DNA of 64,000 bases from Mordavella massiliensis. Lineage in GTDB: Bacteria; Bacillota; Clostridia; Lachnospirales; Lachnospiraceae. The stretch lies in NCBI RefSeq assembly GCF_016901695.1, contig NZ_JACJKS010000001.1:62001-126000 (forward strand), given 5' to 3'. Under the pieces are notes generated by a model. That model had not been told where the DNA came from and made no database searches. It worked only from the letters and a program-made list of their open reading frames with translations. Of this stretch, positions 44,087-51,926 are shown one piece after another; the stretch's first letter is position 1, and every line of letters begins with the position of its first letter. The position numbers and the translations under genes were made by a program.

Positions 44087-44108
44087 AGCGGTCTCCTCTT
44101 CTTTGCTC

Positions 44109-44137
44109 TTGCTTTTCTCTTACATCTATTGTAATGT
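44109..44137 (+). promoter_or_regulatory. Promoter of the GH43-type gene
   Basis: TTGCTT (44109-44114), 17 nt, TAATGT (44132-44137). The TTGCTTTT of the -35 matches the half-site seen in the two direct-repeat operators of the locus. Confidence 0.5.
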
Positions 44138-44196
44138 TTTATCATGTTATCATGGTTTTGCCACAGGTTCAACCAAAAACGCAAAGGAGAATGACA

Positions 44197-45114
44197 ATGA
44201 ATAAAAACGGTACGATCTGGCACGATACAGAGGGAAACACCATCCAGGCCCACGGCGGCATGATCCTGGAGCACGAAGGCATGTACTACTGGTACGGGGA
44301 GAACAAGAACGGCCCCACTTCCACCGCCCCCTCCGGGGATATCCGGGTGGACTTCATCGGGATCTCCTGCTACTCCTCCGCCGACTGCATGAACTGGAAA
44401 TACGAGGGGCTTGCGCTGGCCGCCTCCGACGAGCCGGGCCACGACCTCTACAGAGACCGGGTGGGCGAGCGCCCCAAGGTGCTCTACAATGAAAAGACAG
44501 GCAAATTCGTCATGTGGTTCCATCTGGACTCCGCGGATTACACAGACGCACGGGCAGGCATCGCCGTGGCCGACCATCCCGCCGGCCCCTTCCGCTATGT
44601 GAAGGGGATCCGCCCGAACCGCTCCGACTGCCGGGACATGACCCTGTTCAGGGACCGGGACGGATCCGCCTACCTCATCCACAGCTCCGACTGGAACAAG
44701 ACGCTTCGCATCTCCCGCCTGACGGAGGATTACCTGGACGTGGACGGCGTGTGCGGCAAGGCCTTCATCGAGCAGGAGCGGGAGGCTCCGGCCATTTTCT
44801 TCCAAGAGGGCTGCTACTACATGATCACATCCGGCTGCACCTGCTGGGATCCGAACAGCGCCCTGTTCGGCACCTCTTCCACGGTCCTGTCCGGCTGGAA
44901 GCTGATCGACAACCCCTGCGTGGGCGAGCACGCCCGGCAGACTTTCTTCGGGCAGAGCACCTACGTCTTTGAGAAGGACGGCGCCTTCTACCTCATGCTG
45001 GACCACTGGAAACCGGAAGACCTGAAAAATTCCGGCTACAGCATCCTTCCCATCGAGATCAGCGACGGGCACCTCACCATCCCCTTCCGGGAGTACACAG
45101 ACTTTTCCAAATAG
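44197..45114 (+). CDS. GH43-type glycoside hydrolase, probable exo-beta-galactosidase
   Basis: 305 residues, a single five-bladed propeller domain. Seen: IWHDTEGNTIQAHGGMILEH, YYWYGENK and YSSADCMNWKYEG, the pattern of GH43 subfamilies related to exo-beta-1,3-galactanases, where AHGG replaces the usual general-base Asp region. Substrate is inferred to be a beta-galactoside. No signal peptide. ATG 44197 has AAAGGAG 7 nt upstream; an ATG at 44191 is too close. It is divergent from the GH20 gene. Confidence 0.78.
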   Translation: MNKNGTIWHDTEGNTIQAHGGMILEHEGMYYWYGENKNGPTSTAPSGDIRVDFIGISCYSSADCMNWKYEGLALAASDEPGHDLYRDRVGERPKVLYNEKTGKFVMWFHLDSADYTDARAGIAVADHPAGPFRYVKGIRPNRSDCRDMTLFRDRDGSAYLIHSSDWNKTLRISRLTEDYLDVDGVCGKAFIEQEREAPAIFFQEGCYYMITSGCTCWDPNSALFGTSSTVLSGWKLIDNPCVGEHARQTFFGQSTYVFEKDGAFYLMLDHWKPEDLKNSGYSILPIEISDGHLTIPFREYTDFSK

Positions 45115-45126
45115 CGCACATACAGC

Positions 45127-45154
45127 GAATGGCCGCCTTCTCAGGCGGCCATTC
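45127..45154. terminator. Bidirectional terminator between GH43-type and TauE/SafE genes
   Basis: A perfect 11-bp stem GAATGGCCGCC / GGCGGCCATTC (45127-45137 with 45144-45154). It contains the stop codon of the minus-strand gene in its loop. Confidence 0.75.
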
Positions 45155-45938
45155 CAAATTTAACGGCATTGAAGATGTTGATGAGGACGATCACCGCCAT
45201 CAGGAAGATGAACAGCTTATCCACACCGCTGTCACTGATCTTCCTGTTGATCCGACTTCCGATGGTGCCCCCCAGGATGCCCCCCGCGATCATGAAGACA
45301 AGGTAGGCCGCCTCCACATCCGGGATGGTCCCTGTCACGCAGGTCTGCACGAAGCTGGTGATCTGGGAGAACAGGATGATGTACAGGGAGGACAGGGCCG
45401 CCTCCTTCGTGGTCATGGAGAAGAAGTAGGCCAGCACCACCAGGTTGATGGGGCCGCCCCCGATCCCCAGGAAGCTGGACATGACGCCCAGCACAAGGCC
45501 GATGGCCACGCACAGCCAAAGCTGCGTGCAGACCCGCGTCCGGATCTTATGCTTGTACAGGGTGTACACAAGCGTCCCCAGCGTGATGACGATGAGGACG
45601 ATGGCCTGGGTCATGCCCACCAGATTTTCATCGCCCACCGCGTCCTTCAGCCCCTGGAACATGGACTTGCCGGCCACGCCCCCGGCAGCCGCACCCAGCG
45701 CCAGCGCCGTGGCGATGCGAAGATCCATCTTCGCCGTGCCCGCCCGCATGTTCCTGTACACGGAGACGAGGGACATGCAAAGCACCGTGCACCCGGAGAG
45801 GAAGCTGATGCTGCTCACGCTCATGATCCCCGTGGCGTCCAGGACCGGCTTGATGATGACGCCGCCGCCGATCCCGCAGATGGAACCGGCCGTGCAGGAC
45901 AGGATACTCACTGCAAAAAAAATACCTATCATTCCCAT
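45141..45938 (-). CDS. TauE/SafE-family sulfite/sulfur-anion exporter
   Basis: 265 residues, seven to eight membrane segments, with the two-fold repeat GxxSxxxGIGGG pattern (CGIGGGVIIKPVLDATGIM near the N-terminus and SSFLGIGGGPINLVVLAYF in the second half). The family moves sulfite, sulfoacetate or related anions across the membrane. Placed between sulfatase genes, it is well suited to expel the sulfate or sulfite released in the cytoplasm. ATG 45938 is chosen; a GTG at 45950 abuts the ribosome site. Confidence 0.87.
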   Translation of the reverse strand: MGMIGIFFAVSILSCTAGSICGIGGGVIIKPVLDATGIMSVSSISFLSGCTVLCMSLVSVYRNMRAGTAKMDLRIATALALGAAAGGVAGKSMFQGLKDAVGDENLVGMTQAIVLIVITLGTLVYTLYKHKIRTRVCTQLWLCVAIGLVLGVMSSFLGIGGGPINLVVLAYFFSMTTKEAALSSLYIILFSQITSFVQTCVTGTIPDVEAAYLVFMIAGGILGGTIGSRINRKISDSGVDKLFIFLMAVIVLINIFNAVKFGMAA

Positions 45939-46003
45939 ATGATCACTCACTCCTTATCACTGTATCTGATTATACTCTGATTTTCCCGTTTCATCTACCT
46001 CTA

Positions 46004-46032
46004 TTGCTTTTCCCCGGAAATTGTATTATGGT
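46004..46032 (+). promoter_or_regulatory. Promoter of the second sulfatase gene
   Basis: TTGCTT (46004-46009), 17 nt, TATGGT (46027-46032). The -35 again reads TTGCTTTT, like the half-sites of the locus operator. Confidence 0.45.
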
Positions 46033-46079
46033 AAAGGCAGCTTATGAAGCAGCATGCATCCGGCAAGGAAGGAGATACT

Positions 46080-47540
46080 ATGAAACAGCCTAATCTTATT
46101 TTACTGATGACCGATCAGCTCCGGGGCGACGCCCTCGGCTACGCGGGACACCCAGACGTGAAGACTCCCTACCTGGACACGCTCGCCTCGCGGGGCGTTG
46201 TGTTTGACCGGGCCTACAGCGCGTGCCCAAGCTGCATCGCCGCCCGGGCCGCCCTGCACACCGGCATGGAGCAGAGCCACCACGGCCGGGTGGGGTACGA
46301 GGACAACATCCCCTGGAGATATGAGCACACCATGGCCGGCGAGCTGGCGAAGGCCGGCTACTACACCCAGTGCGTGGGCAAGATGCACGTCCATCCCCTG
46401 CGCAACTACCTCGGCTTCCACCACGTGGATCTCCACGACGGATACCTCCACGCCGCGCGGTACGCGGGCGTGCCCTACAGCCAGTCCCAGTTCGTGGCGG
46501 ACGACTATTTCTACTGGCTCAAAAAGGAGCTGGGAGCGGACGCGGACGTGACGGACACGGGCATCGACTGCAACAGTTGGGTGGCCCGCCCCTGGACCCA
46601 CGAGGAGAAGTACCACCCCACCAACTGGGTGACGGACCGGTGCCTTGACTTCCTGCGCAGGAGGGATCCGGACCAGCCCTTCTTCCTCATGGCCTCCTAC
46701 CTGCGGCCCCATCCGCCCTTCGACGCGCCGCAGTACTACTTCGACCTGTATAAGGACAAAGACCTGCGGGCGCCCTTTGTCGGGACATGGGAGACGGACG
46801 AGTACCTGAAACGGGACGGACGCATCTTCGACTCCAAGACAGGACCTGCTGACCCCGAGCTGATCCGCCAGGCACAGATCGGCTACTACGCCTGCATCAC
46901 CCACCTGGACCACCAGATCGGCCGGCTCATCATGGCCCTGGTGGAGCAGGAGCTGTACGATGACACCATCATCCTGTTCACCGCAGACCACGGGGAGGAA
47001 CTGTGCGACCACCACATGTTCCGCAAGTCCCGCCCCTACGAGGGAAGCTGCCGCATCCCCTTCTTCATCACCGCCGGGAAGAACACCGGGATCCCTGTAA
47101 AGGCCGGCTCCACCTGCCACGCGGTGGCAGAACTGCGGGATGTGATGCCCACCCTTCTGTCCGCCGCCGGCGCGTCCATTCCGGACAGCGTGGACGGCGC
47201 GGACCTGCTGCCTCTTGCGCAGGATCCGCAGCAGACGGTGCGGCCCTGGCTGCACGGGGAGCACGCCTACGGGCCCTTCTCCAACCACTGGATCGTGACG
47301 GAGACGGACAAGTACATCTGGCACGCCGCCACCGGGCAGGAGCAGTATTTCAACCTGGTGGAGGATCCCCATGAACTGACTGATCTTATAAACGATAACA
47401 TGTATAAAGAAAGGATTTCATTTCTCCGTTCCTGCCTGATCGAGAGCCTGAAAGACCGTCCCGAAGGATTTGCGAGGGAGGGCTCCCTCCTGCCGGGGCA
47501 GCCCTATCCGGAGACAATGGAACACATCAAAGCCATCTGA
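46080..47540 (+). CDS. Sulfatase (formylglycine type)
   Basis: 486 residues. Asp12 in LLMTDQLRGD binds the metal, and the modification motif is C52-I-A-A-R56 followed by AALHTG, an Ala-variant of CxPxR. GKMHVHP and TADHGEELCDH complete the active site. No signal peptide, so it is predicted cytoplasmic. Its partner maturase is encoded 0.9 kb downstream. AAGGAGATACT precedes the ATG. It differs markedly from the sulfatase at 35721, so the two likely act on different sulfate positions. Confidence 0.93.
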   Translation: MKQPNLILLMTDQLRGDALGYAGHPDVKTPYLDTLASRGVVFDRAYSACPSCIAARAALHTGMEQSHHGRVGYEDNIPWRYEHTMAGELAKAGYYTQCVGKMHVHPLRNYLGFHHVDLHDGYLHAARYAGVPYSQSQFVADDYFYWLKKELGADADVTDTGIDCNSWVARPWTHEEKYHPTNWVTDRCLDFLRRRDPDQPFFLMASYLRPHPPFDAPQYYFDLYKDKDLRAPFVGTWETDEYLKRDGRIFDSKTGPADPELIRQAQIGYYACITHLDHQIGRLIMALVEQELYDDTIILFTADHGEELCDHHMFRKSRPYEGSCRIPFFITAGKNTGIPVKAGSTCHAVAELRDVMPTLLSAAGASIPDSVDGADLLPLAQDPQQTVRPWLHGEHAYGPFSNHWIVTETDKYIWHAATGQEQYFNLVEDPHELTDLINDNMYKERISFLRSCLIESLKDRPEGFAREGSLLPGQPYPETMEHIKAI

Positions 47541-47556
47541 TGCAAGGAGTATATCT

Positions 47557-48405
47557 ATGAGCCACCGACAGTACGCAGTGACACATACGGATATTGAAAA
47601 ACTGAACGCGCGCCTGCTATCCATCTCCCTGTCCAGGGATGAGAGGGACTGGCAGAGCGTGTTCCACACCCACCACTTCACGGAGCTCTTCTTCGTCGTC
47701 AGCGGGGAGGGGAACTTTCTCTTCCGGGAGAAGCTGTACCACATCAAGACAGGCGACCTGGTCATCATCCCGCCCTACATGGAGCACACGGAGCAATCCA
47801 TTCCGGACACGCCCCTGGAGTACTACGTGATCGGCGTGGACGGAATCTCCTTCCAGCCGGCCGGGGAGCAGACGTGTGTGCAGGTCTTCTGCAACGTCAG
47901 CAACAAGGCGCTGGTGGAGGAGATCTTCTCCCAGATGCTCTACGAGATGCGCAACCCGGCCTACGGCTCCGATAAGATCTGCCAGGATCTGCTGGAGATC
48001 CTGATCCTTCGCATTATCCGCAGCCAGCACGTGATCCCGGTCCCCATCGCCTCCACCTACATGACAAAGGAGTGCGCGCGGATCAAGGAGTACCTGGATT
48101 CCAACTACTCGGAGCCCATCACCCTGGACACGCTGACAGACCTGACGCACATGAACAAGTACTACATGGCCCACTCTTTCGCCAAGTACACCGGCAAGTC
48201 GCCCATTCAGTACCTGAACGACCGGCGGATGCAGGCGGCCTGCACCCTGCTGCGGGATACGGATCACTCCATCTCCGCCATCTCCGCCTCCGTGGGCTTC
48301 TCGTCACAGTCCTACTTCACCCAGGCCTTCCGGAAAAAGTACGGCATGACGCCCATCCGGTACCGGCAGTCCCAGGCCGGGGACGATGCGGCGAACGGCA
48401 GCTAA
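47557..48405 (+). CDS. AraC-family regulator of the sulfated-glycan locus
   Basis: 282 residues. The N-terminal cupin sensor (HTHHFTELFFVVSGEGNFLF, then a GDLVIIPPYMEHTE stretch) is followed by two helix-turn-helix motifs, ending in SVGFSSQSYFTQAFRKKYG and MTPIRYR. It probably activates the locus on binding a sugar or sulfated sugar and is the likely reader of the TTGC direct repeats at 42098 and 51837. It lies 16 nt downstream of the sulfatase gene, on the same transcript. AAGGAG is well spaced from ATG 47557. Confidence 0.9.
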   Translation: MSHRQYAVTHTDIEKLNARLLSISLSRDERDWQSVFHTHHFTELFFVVSGEGNFLFREKLYHIKTGDLVIIPPYMEHTEQSIPDTPLEYYVIGVDGISFQPAGEQTCVQVFCNVSNKALVEEIFSQMLYEMRNPAYGSDKICQDLLEILILRIIRSQHVIPVPIASTYMTKECARIKEYLDSNYSEPITLDTLTDLTHMNKYYMAHSFAKYTGKSPIQYLNDRRMQAACTLLRDTDHSISAISASVGFSSQSYFTQAFRKKYGMTPIRYRQSQAGDDAANGS

Positions 48406-48428
48406 CAGACGGCTGCCGTTCTTCTTTT
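48393..48428 (+). terminator. Terminator after the AraC gene 47557
   Basis: A 10-bp stem GAACGGCAGC / GCTGCCGTTC (48393-48402 with 48412-48421) followed by TTCTTTT; the AraC stop codon is in the loop. Confidence 0.75.
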
Positions 48429-49548
48429 ACCCTCTCACACGCCCCGCCAGCATCTCCAGGCGCCCGATGCTGCGGGCAAAAAATTGCTGGTAGGCCTCGC
48501 AGTAATAGTTTTTCTGCCCCCCGTCCTGCGCAAAGCAGTCCCGGCGGCAGCCGCCCCGGCACAGGGGGTACCACCTGCAGGAGCCGCACCGGTCGTCCCG
48601 CCTTGCCGGCTCCCGGAAGAAGGGGTGTCCGCCTTCTTCCGCCAGCTTCCAAAACGTCTCAAAGTCCACCTCCGGGTCGCAGATGTTTCCCATCTCATAA
48701 GCGTCCAGCGCGTAGAAATCACAGGGGTAGACCGTCCCGTCGCTCTCGATCACGTTCTGCATGCTGCATTTCCCATACATGCTGCAGGCCTCCGGCCGGC
48801 CGCCTCTGAGCATGGCCACGTAATTCTCAAACTGCCGCAGGTACACCGGCCTGCCGGCCGTCACATCCGCAAACCACAGGTCGAACAGCTCCTGCAGGGC
48901 CTCTCCGTACATCTGTGGGGTCAGGGAGAAGGGCTCTTCCCCCCGCCTCTCTTCCAGGGGATCCAGGCAGGGGATGTACTGCTGGTGCAGAAATCCCTTC
49001 CGCCCGAAGAACCGATAGATCGCCCCGATCCGCGGCGCCGTCTGCGCGTTCAGCACGCAGAGCACATGAAAAGGGATCCCCGCCTCCTGCAGCCGCTGCG
49101 CAGCGCCAAAGACACGGGAGAATGTCCCCTCCCCCCGGTGATCCGGCCGGTTCCCGTCATGGGATCGCCGGACGCCGTCCAGCGACAGTCCCACAAGAAA
49201 CCGGTTCTCTTTTAAAAAACGGAACCATGCCTCATCCAGCCCAAGCCCGTTCGTCTGCAGCGTAAAAGCAACTTCCTGCCCCGGGCTTTTCCTCTCCTGC
49301 GCATAGGCTACAACGTCCTGAAAAAAGGGCAGACCTGCGAGGGTCGGCTCCCCTCCCTGGAAGCCGAACACGCAGGTCTGCGCTGCCGCAAGCGCCTTGT
49401 CTATGACAATCCGCATGGTCTCTTTTCTCATTTTCCCGCGATCGCTCACAGCGCGGCCTGCTGCCTCATCCTTGTAAAAGCAGTACCTGCAGGCCATGTC
49501 ACAGGCGCAGGAAGCGGGCTTGATGAGGAGCTGCAGCTCTCTCATCAT
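48427..49548 (-). CDS. Anaerobic sulfatase-maturating enzyme (radical SAM, SPASM)
   Basis: 373 residues. The radical SAM cluster is C16-x3-C20-x2-C23 (CDMACRYC), with QGGEPTL as the SAM-binding GGE motif and two auxiliary clusters in the SPASM domain (CSMYGKCSMQN, CDFYALD, then CGSCRWYPLC and CRGGCRRDC). It converts the active-site Cys of both sulfatases to formylglycine without oxygen. ATG 49548 has AGGTG 8 nt upstream; ATGs at 49554 and 49545 are alternatives. It follows the GH112 gene by 14 nt. Confidence 0.92.
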   Translation of the reverse strand: MMRELQLLIKPASCACDMACRYCFYKDEAAGRAVSDRGKMRKETMRIVIDKALAAAQTCVFGFQGGEPTLAGLPFFQDVVAYAQERKSPGQEVAFTLQTNGLGLDEAWFRFLKENRFLVGLSLDGVRRSHDGNRPDHRGEGTFSRVFGAAQRLQEAGIPFHVLCVLNAQTAPRIGAIYRFFGRKGFLHQQYIPCLDPLEERRGEEPFSLTPQMYGEALQELFDLWFADVTAGRPVYLRQFENYVAMLRGGRPEACSMYGKCSMQNVIESDGTVYPCDFYALDAYEMGNICDPEVDFETFWKLAEEGGHPFFREPARRDDRCGSCRWYPLCRGGCRRDCFAQDGGQKNYYCEAYQQFFARSIGRLEMLAGRVRG

Positions 49549-49562
49549 CCGCATCTCACCTC

Positions 49563-51725
49563 TTAAATCTCGTACCAGTAGATGCCGTTTGCCTCCAGGT
49601 CAAGGTCGAAGCTCGTGCCGTCTCCCTTGTACACAGTCGTGCTCTGCGGCTCATAGGTATTGTTTACAACACAGTATTTTCCGTTCTTCACGTAGGCGTG
49701 CACCTCTACGTTGTAGTTGGTGCTGAACCACTTGTGGAGCTCGTCCTCATCGTGGGACGCCCACAGGATGGAGCGGTACAGAAGACGGCTGTTCTCGAAG
49801 CTGTAGGGAAGGCCGCTGATGTAGACCGTGCGCCCCTCTCCGAAGTCGTTGACAGCAAGCTGCACTTCCTTCTCTTTCTGCTTCAGGATCGTGGTGCCCT
49901 CGTAGGCGTAGATATTCTTCTTGCCCTCGCCGAAGTCGATCTCCCCTCTGCAGTCCTCTGTGATGAAGTGCTCGTGCTCATCCCAGTTGTACTTGTCCAT
50001 GTTCAGCGTGAAGCCGTTCTCCTCCTCCACGCCCATGACTGTGGCGAGCTGGAAGAAATGGCCCTCGTGCTGGTGGGCCGCCGGCTCGCCGACGCCGATA
50101 AATCCGCCGCCGTTGTAGATGAACTTCTTCACGGCAGTCACCACCTTCTCGTCCGTCCAGTTGGCCCCGCCGGTGTAGGCTGTGTCCGCGTCGCCCACGT
50201 TGAGGATCACGTCGATGTCGTCCAGGATGGCCGGGTTGCTGCGGATGTCGTCAAAGCTGATCCACTGCACGTCAAAGGGCGCGCCGCTCAAGGCCTCGAT
50301 GATGCCCGCGTAGGAGTAGTTCTGCTTGTAGTAGATGGCGTGGTGCACCATGTGGTTGCCCCAGGCCCTCATCCTGCCCCAGCAGTTCAGGACAGCCACT
50401 TTCTTCACGCAGTAGGGCGTCGTCCCCTTGATATTGTCATACAGGGTGCGGAACTCCTGGCACACGCTCTCCACGTAGTCGATGAACTCCGGGAACTGCA
50501 TGGCCAGCTTCAGGTAGCCGCCGTACCCGATCCGGTCGATGGGGCTCCGGAGGATGGCGCGCCTTGCGGTCACCCAGTTCACCTTTGCCTCCTTCACCGG
50601 GTCGCCGCCCTCGTGGAACACATCCGGGAAGAAGTAGGGAAGCAGTCTTCCCTCTGTATATTTTACACCTTTGATGTCGCTGATCAGGCGCAGGGTGGAG
50701 CCGTTTCCGACACTGCCCACGACAGCGTCCAGACCCACGTTCTTAAACTCGTCCATGAAGGGCTCCATGCCGATCCAGTGATCGCCCAGGAACATCATGG
50801 CCTCCCTGCCGCACTCGTGGGTGATGTCCACCATCTCTTTCGCCAGCTTCGTGACTTCCCTTCTCTGGAAATCCTGGAAATCGCGGAACTCTTTAGAGGG
50901 GATGCGGTACGTATTGTTCATGTAGCCCTGGTCGATGATGTACTCGGGGCGGAACCTGTAGCCCACCTCCTTCTCGAACTGCTCCAGGATGTAGGGGCTC
51001 ACGGATGCGGAGTATCCGTACCAGTCCACATACTTCTCCCTCGCCAGCTCGTCAAAGATGAGCGTAAACTGGTGGAAGAAGGTGGTGTAGCGGATCACGT
51101 CCACATGGGGGTTGTCCGCGATGAACTTCCTGAGCCTCTCCATGGAATAGGCGTGGGTCTTGGGCTGGCGCACATCAAAGGTGATCTGCTTCTCAAAGTT
51201 GGTCCAGCCGTTCGTCACCGCGTTGTACATGTGAACCGGATCCCACATGATGTAGGCCAGAAAGCTCACAGTATAGTCGTGGAACGCCGCCGCGTCATGG
51301 ATCGTCACGTCGCCCGTCTCCCCGTCATAGCTCCACTTGTCTGTGGGAACGACCTCCCCTGTGGTCCGGTCGATGACCTCCCACCAGCGGCTGATGTCGT
51401 CACGGTCGTTCACCTTCAGCATATCCGGGTACAGGTGGTTCATCAGATGGATGGACAGCTCGCTCTCCACCGCCGTGTAGAACGGCGTCATGATGTACAT
51501 CTGCTGGATCTCCTCCGGGTTCGCCTTCGCCCAGGCATTGTCCTTTCTCGTCGTATAGTATGTGGAATACACTTTCGCGTCTACATGCTTCAGTTCTTCC
51601 GGATAGTCCGTCCCGTCGCAGTCGCGGATGGCGTCAGCTCCCCAGCGCTCCACCAGCTTCAGCGTCTCCGGCACAACGTCCACGTCCGTGGGTATGGTCA
51701 CCCTTCCCTTTGTGTTCTCTTTCAC
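49563..51725 (-). CDS. GH112 1,3-beta-galactosyl-N-acetylhexosamine phosphorylase
   Basis: 720 residues, full family length. The opening GRVTIPTDVDVVPETLKLVERWGADAIRDCDG with the acid DCDGTDYP segment, then PTDKWSYDG and GDHWIGMEP, is typical of lacto-N-biose/galacto-N-biose phosphorylase (GLNBP). It splits Gal-beta-1,3-GlcNAc/GalNAc with phosphate into Gal-1-P and HexNAc in the cytoplasm. The start is GTG 51725 with AAAGGAG 7 nt upstream; the frame is open to 51776. GH112 links the locus to mucin core or milk-type disaccharides. galE is present elsewhere in the window; a HexNAc kinase (NahK) is not. Confidence 0.93.
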   Translation of the reverse strand: MKENTKGRVTIPTDVDVVPETLKLVERWGADAIRDCDGTDYPEELKHVDAKVYSTYYTTRKDNAWAKANPEEIQQMYIMTPFYTAVESELSIHLMNHLYPDMLKVNDRDDISRWWEVIDRTTGEVVPTDKWSYDGETGDVTIHDAAAFHDYTVSFLAYIMWDPVHMYNAVTNGWTNFEKQITFDVRQPKTHAYSMERLRKFIADNPHVDVIRYTTFFHQFTLIFDELAREKYVDWYGYSASVSPYILEQFEKEVGYRFRPEYIIDQGYMNNTYRIPSKEFRDFQDFQRREVTKLAKEMVDITHECGREAMMFLGDHWIGMEPFMDEFKNVGLDAVVGSVGNGSTLRLISDIKGVKYTEGRLLPYFFPDVFHEGGDPVKEAKVNWVTARRAILRSPIDRIGYGGYLKLAMQFPEFIDYVESVCQEFRTLYDNIKGTTPYCVKKVAVLNCWGRMRAWGNHMVHHAIYYKQNYSYAGIIEALSGAPFDVQWISFDDIRSNPAILDDIDVILNVGDADTAYTGGANWTDEKVVTAVKKFIYNGGGFIGVGEPAAHQHEGHFFQLATVMGVEEENGFTLNMDKYNWDEHEHFITEDCRGEIDFGEGKKNIYAYEGTTILKQKEKEVQLAVNDFGEGRTVYISGLPYSFENSRLLYRSILWASHDEDELHKWFSTNYNVEVHAYVKNGKYCVVNNTYEPQSTTVYKGDGTSFDLDLEANGIYWYEI

Positions 51726-51799
51726 GTCTGTTCTCCTTTCTTCCGGTTCAGTCTTGCTTTTCTTTCCCATGCACATATTTGTACATTTTTCTTAAAACA

Positions 51800-51828
51800 A
51801 GCATAGGCGAAAAGAGGATAACCGTCAA
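51800..51828 (-). promoter_or_regulatory. Promoter of the GH112-maturase operon
   Basis: Minus strand: TTGACG (51823-51828), 17 nt, TATGCT (51800-51805). Confidence 0.65.
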
Positions 51829-51836
51829 TTTGCATA

Positions 51837-51869
51837 TTGCTCACATTTTTAGGATTCTTGCTTTTGTGC
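51837..51869 (-). promoter_or_regulatory. Direct-repeat operator upstream of GH112
   Basis: TTGC half-sites at 51837-51840 and 51858-51861 (plus strand), 21 bp apart, the second in CTTGCTTTTGTGC. It lies 8 bp beyond the -35, the same offset as at the beta-helix operon. The 25-nt spans of the two sites match at 19 positions. Confidence 0.62.
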
Positions 51870-51890
51870 GACAAAGTTAATTTTTTCACT

Positions 51891-51918
51891 AAAAAAGAAG
51901 TCCCCGCAGGAGACTTCT
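51891..51918 (-). terminator. Terminator after the GH13 gene
   Basis: Minus strand: AGAAGTCTCC pairs with GGGGACTTCT (one G-U), 3-nt loop, followed by TTTTTT. Confidence 0.82.
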
Positions 51919-51926
51919 CTTTCCTC

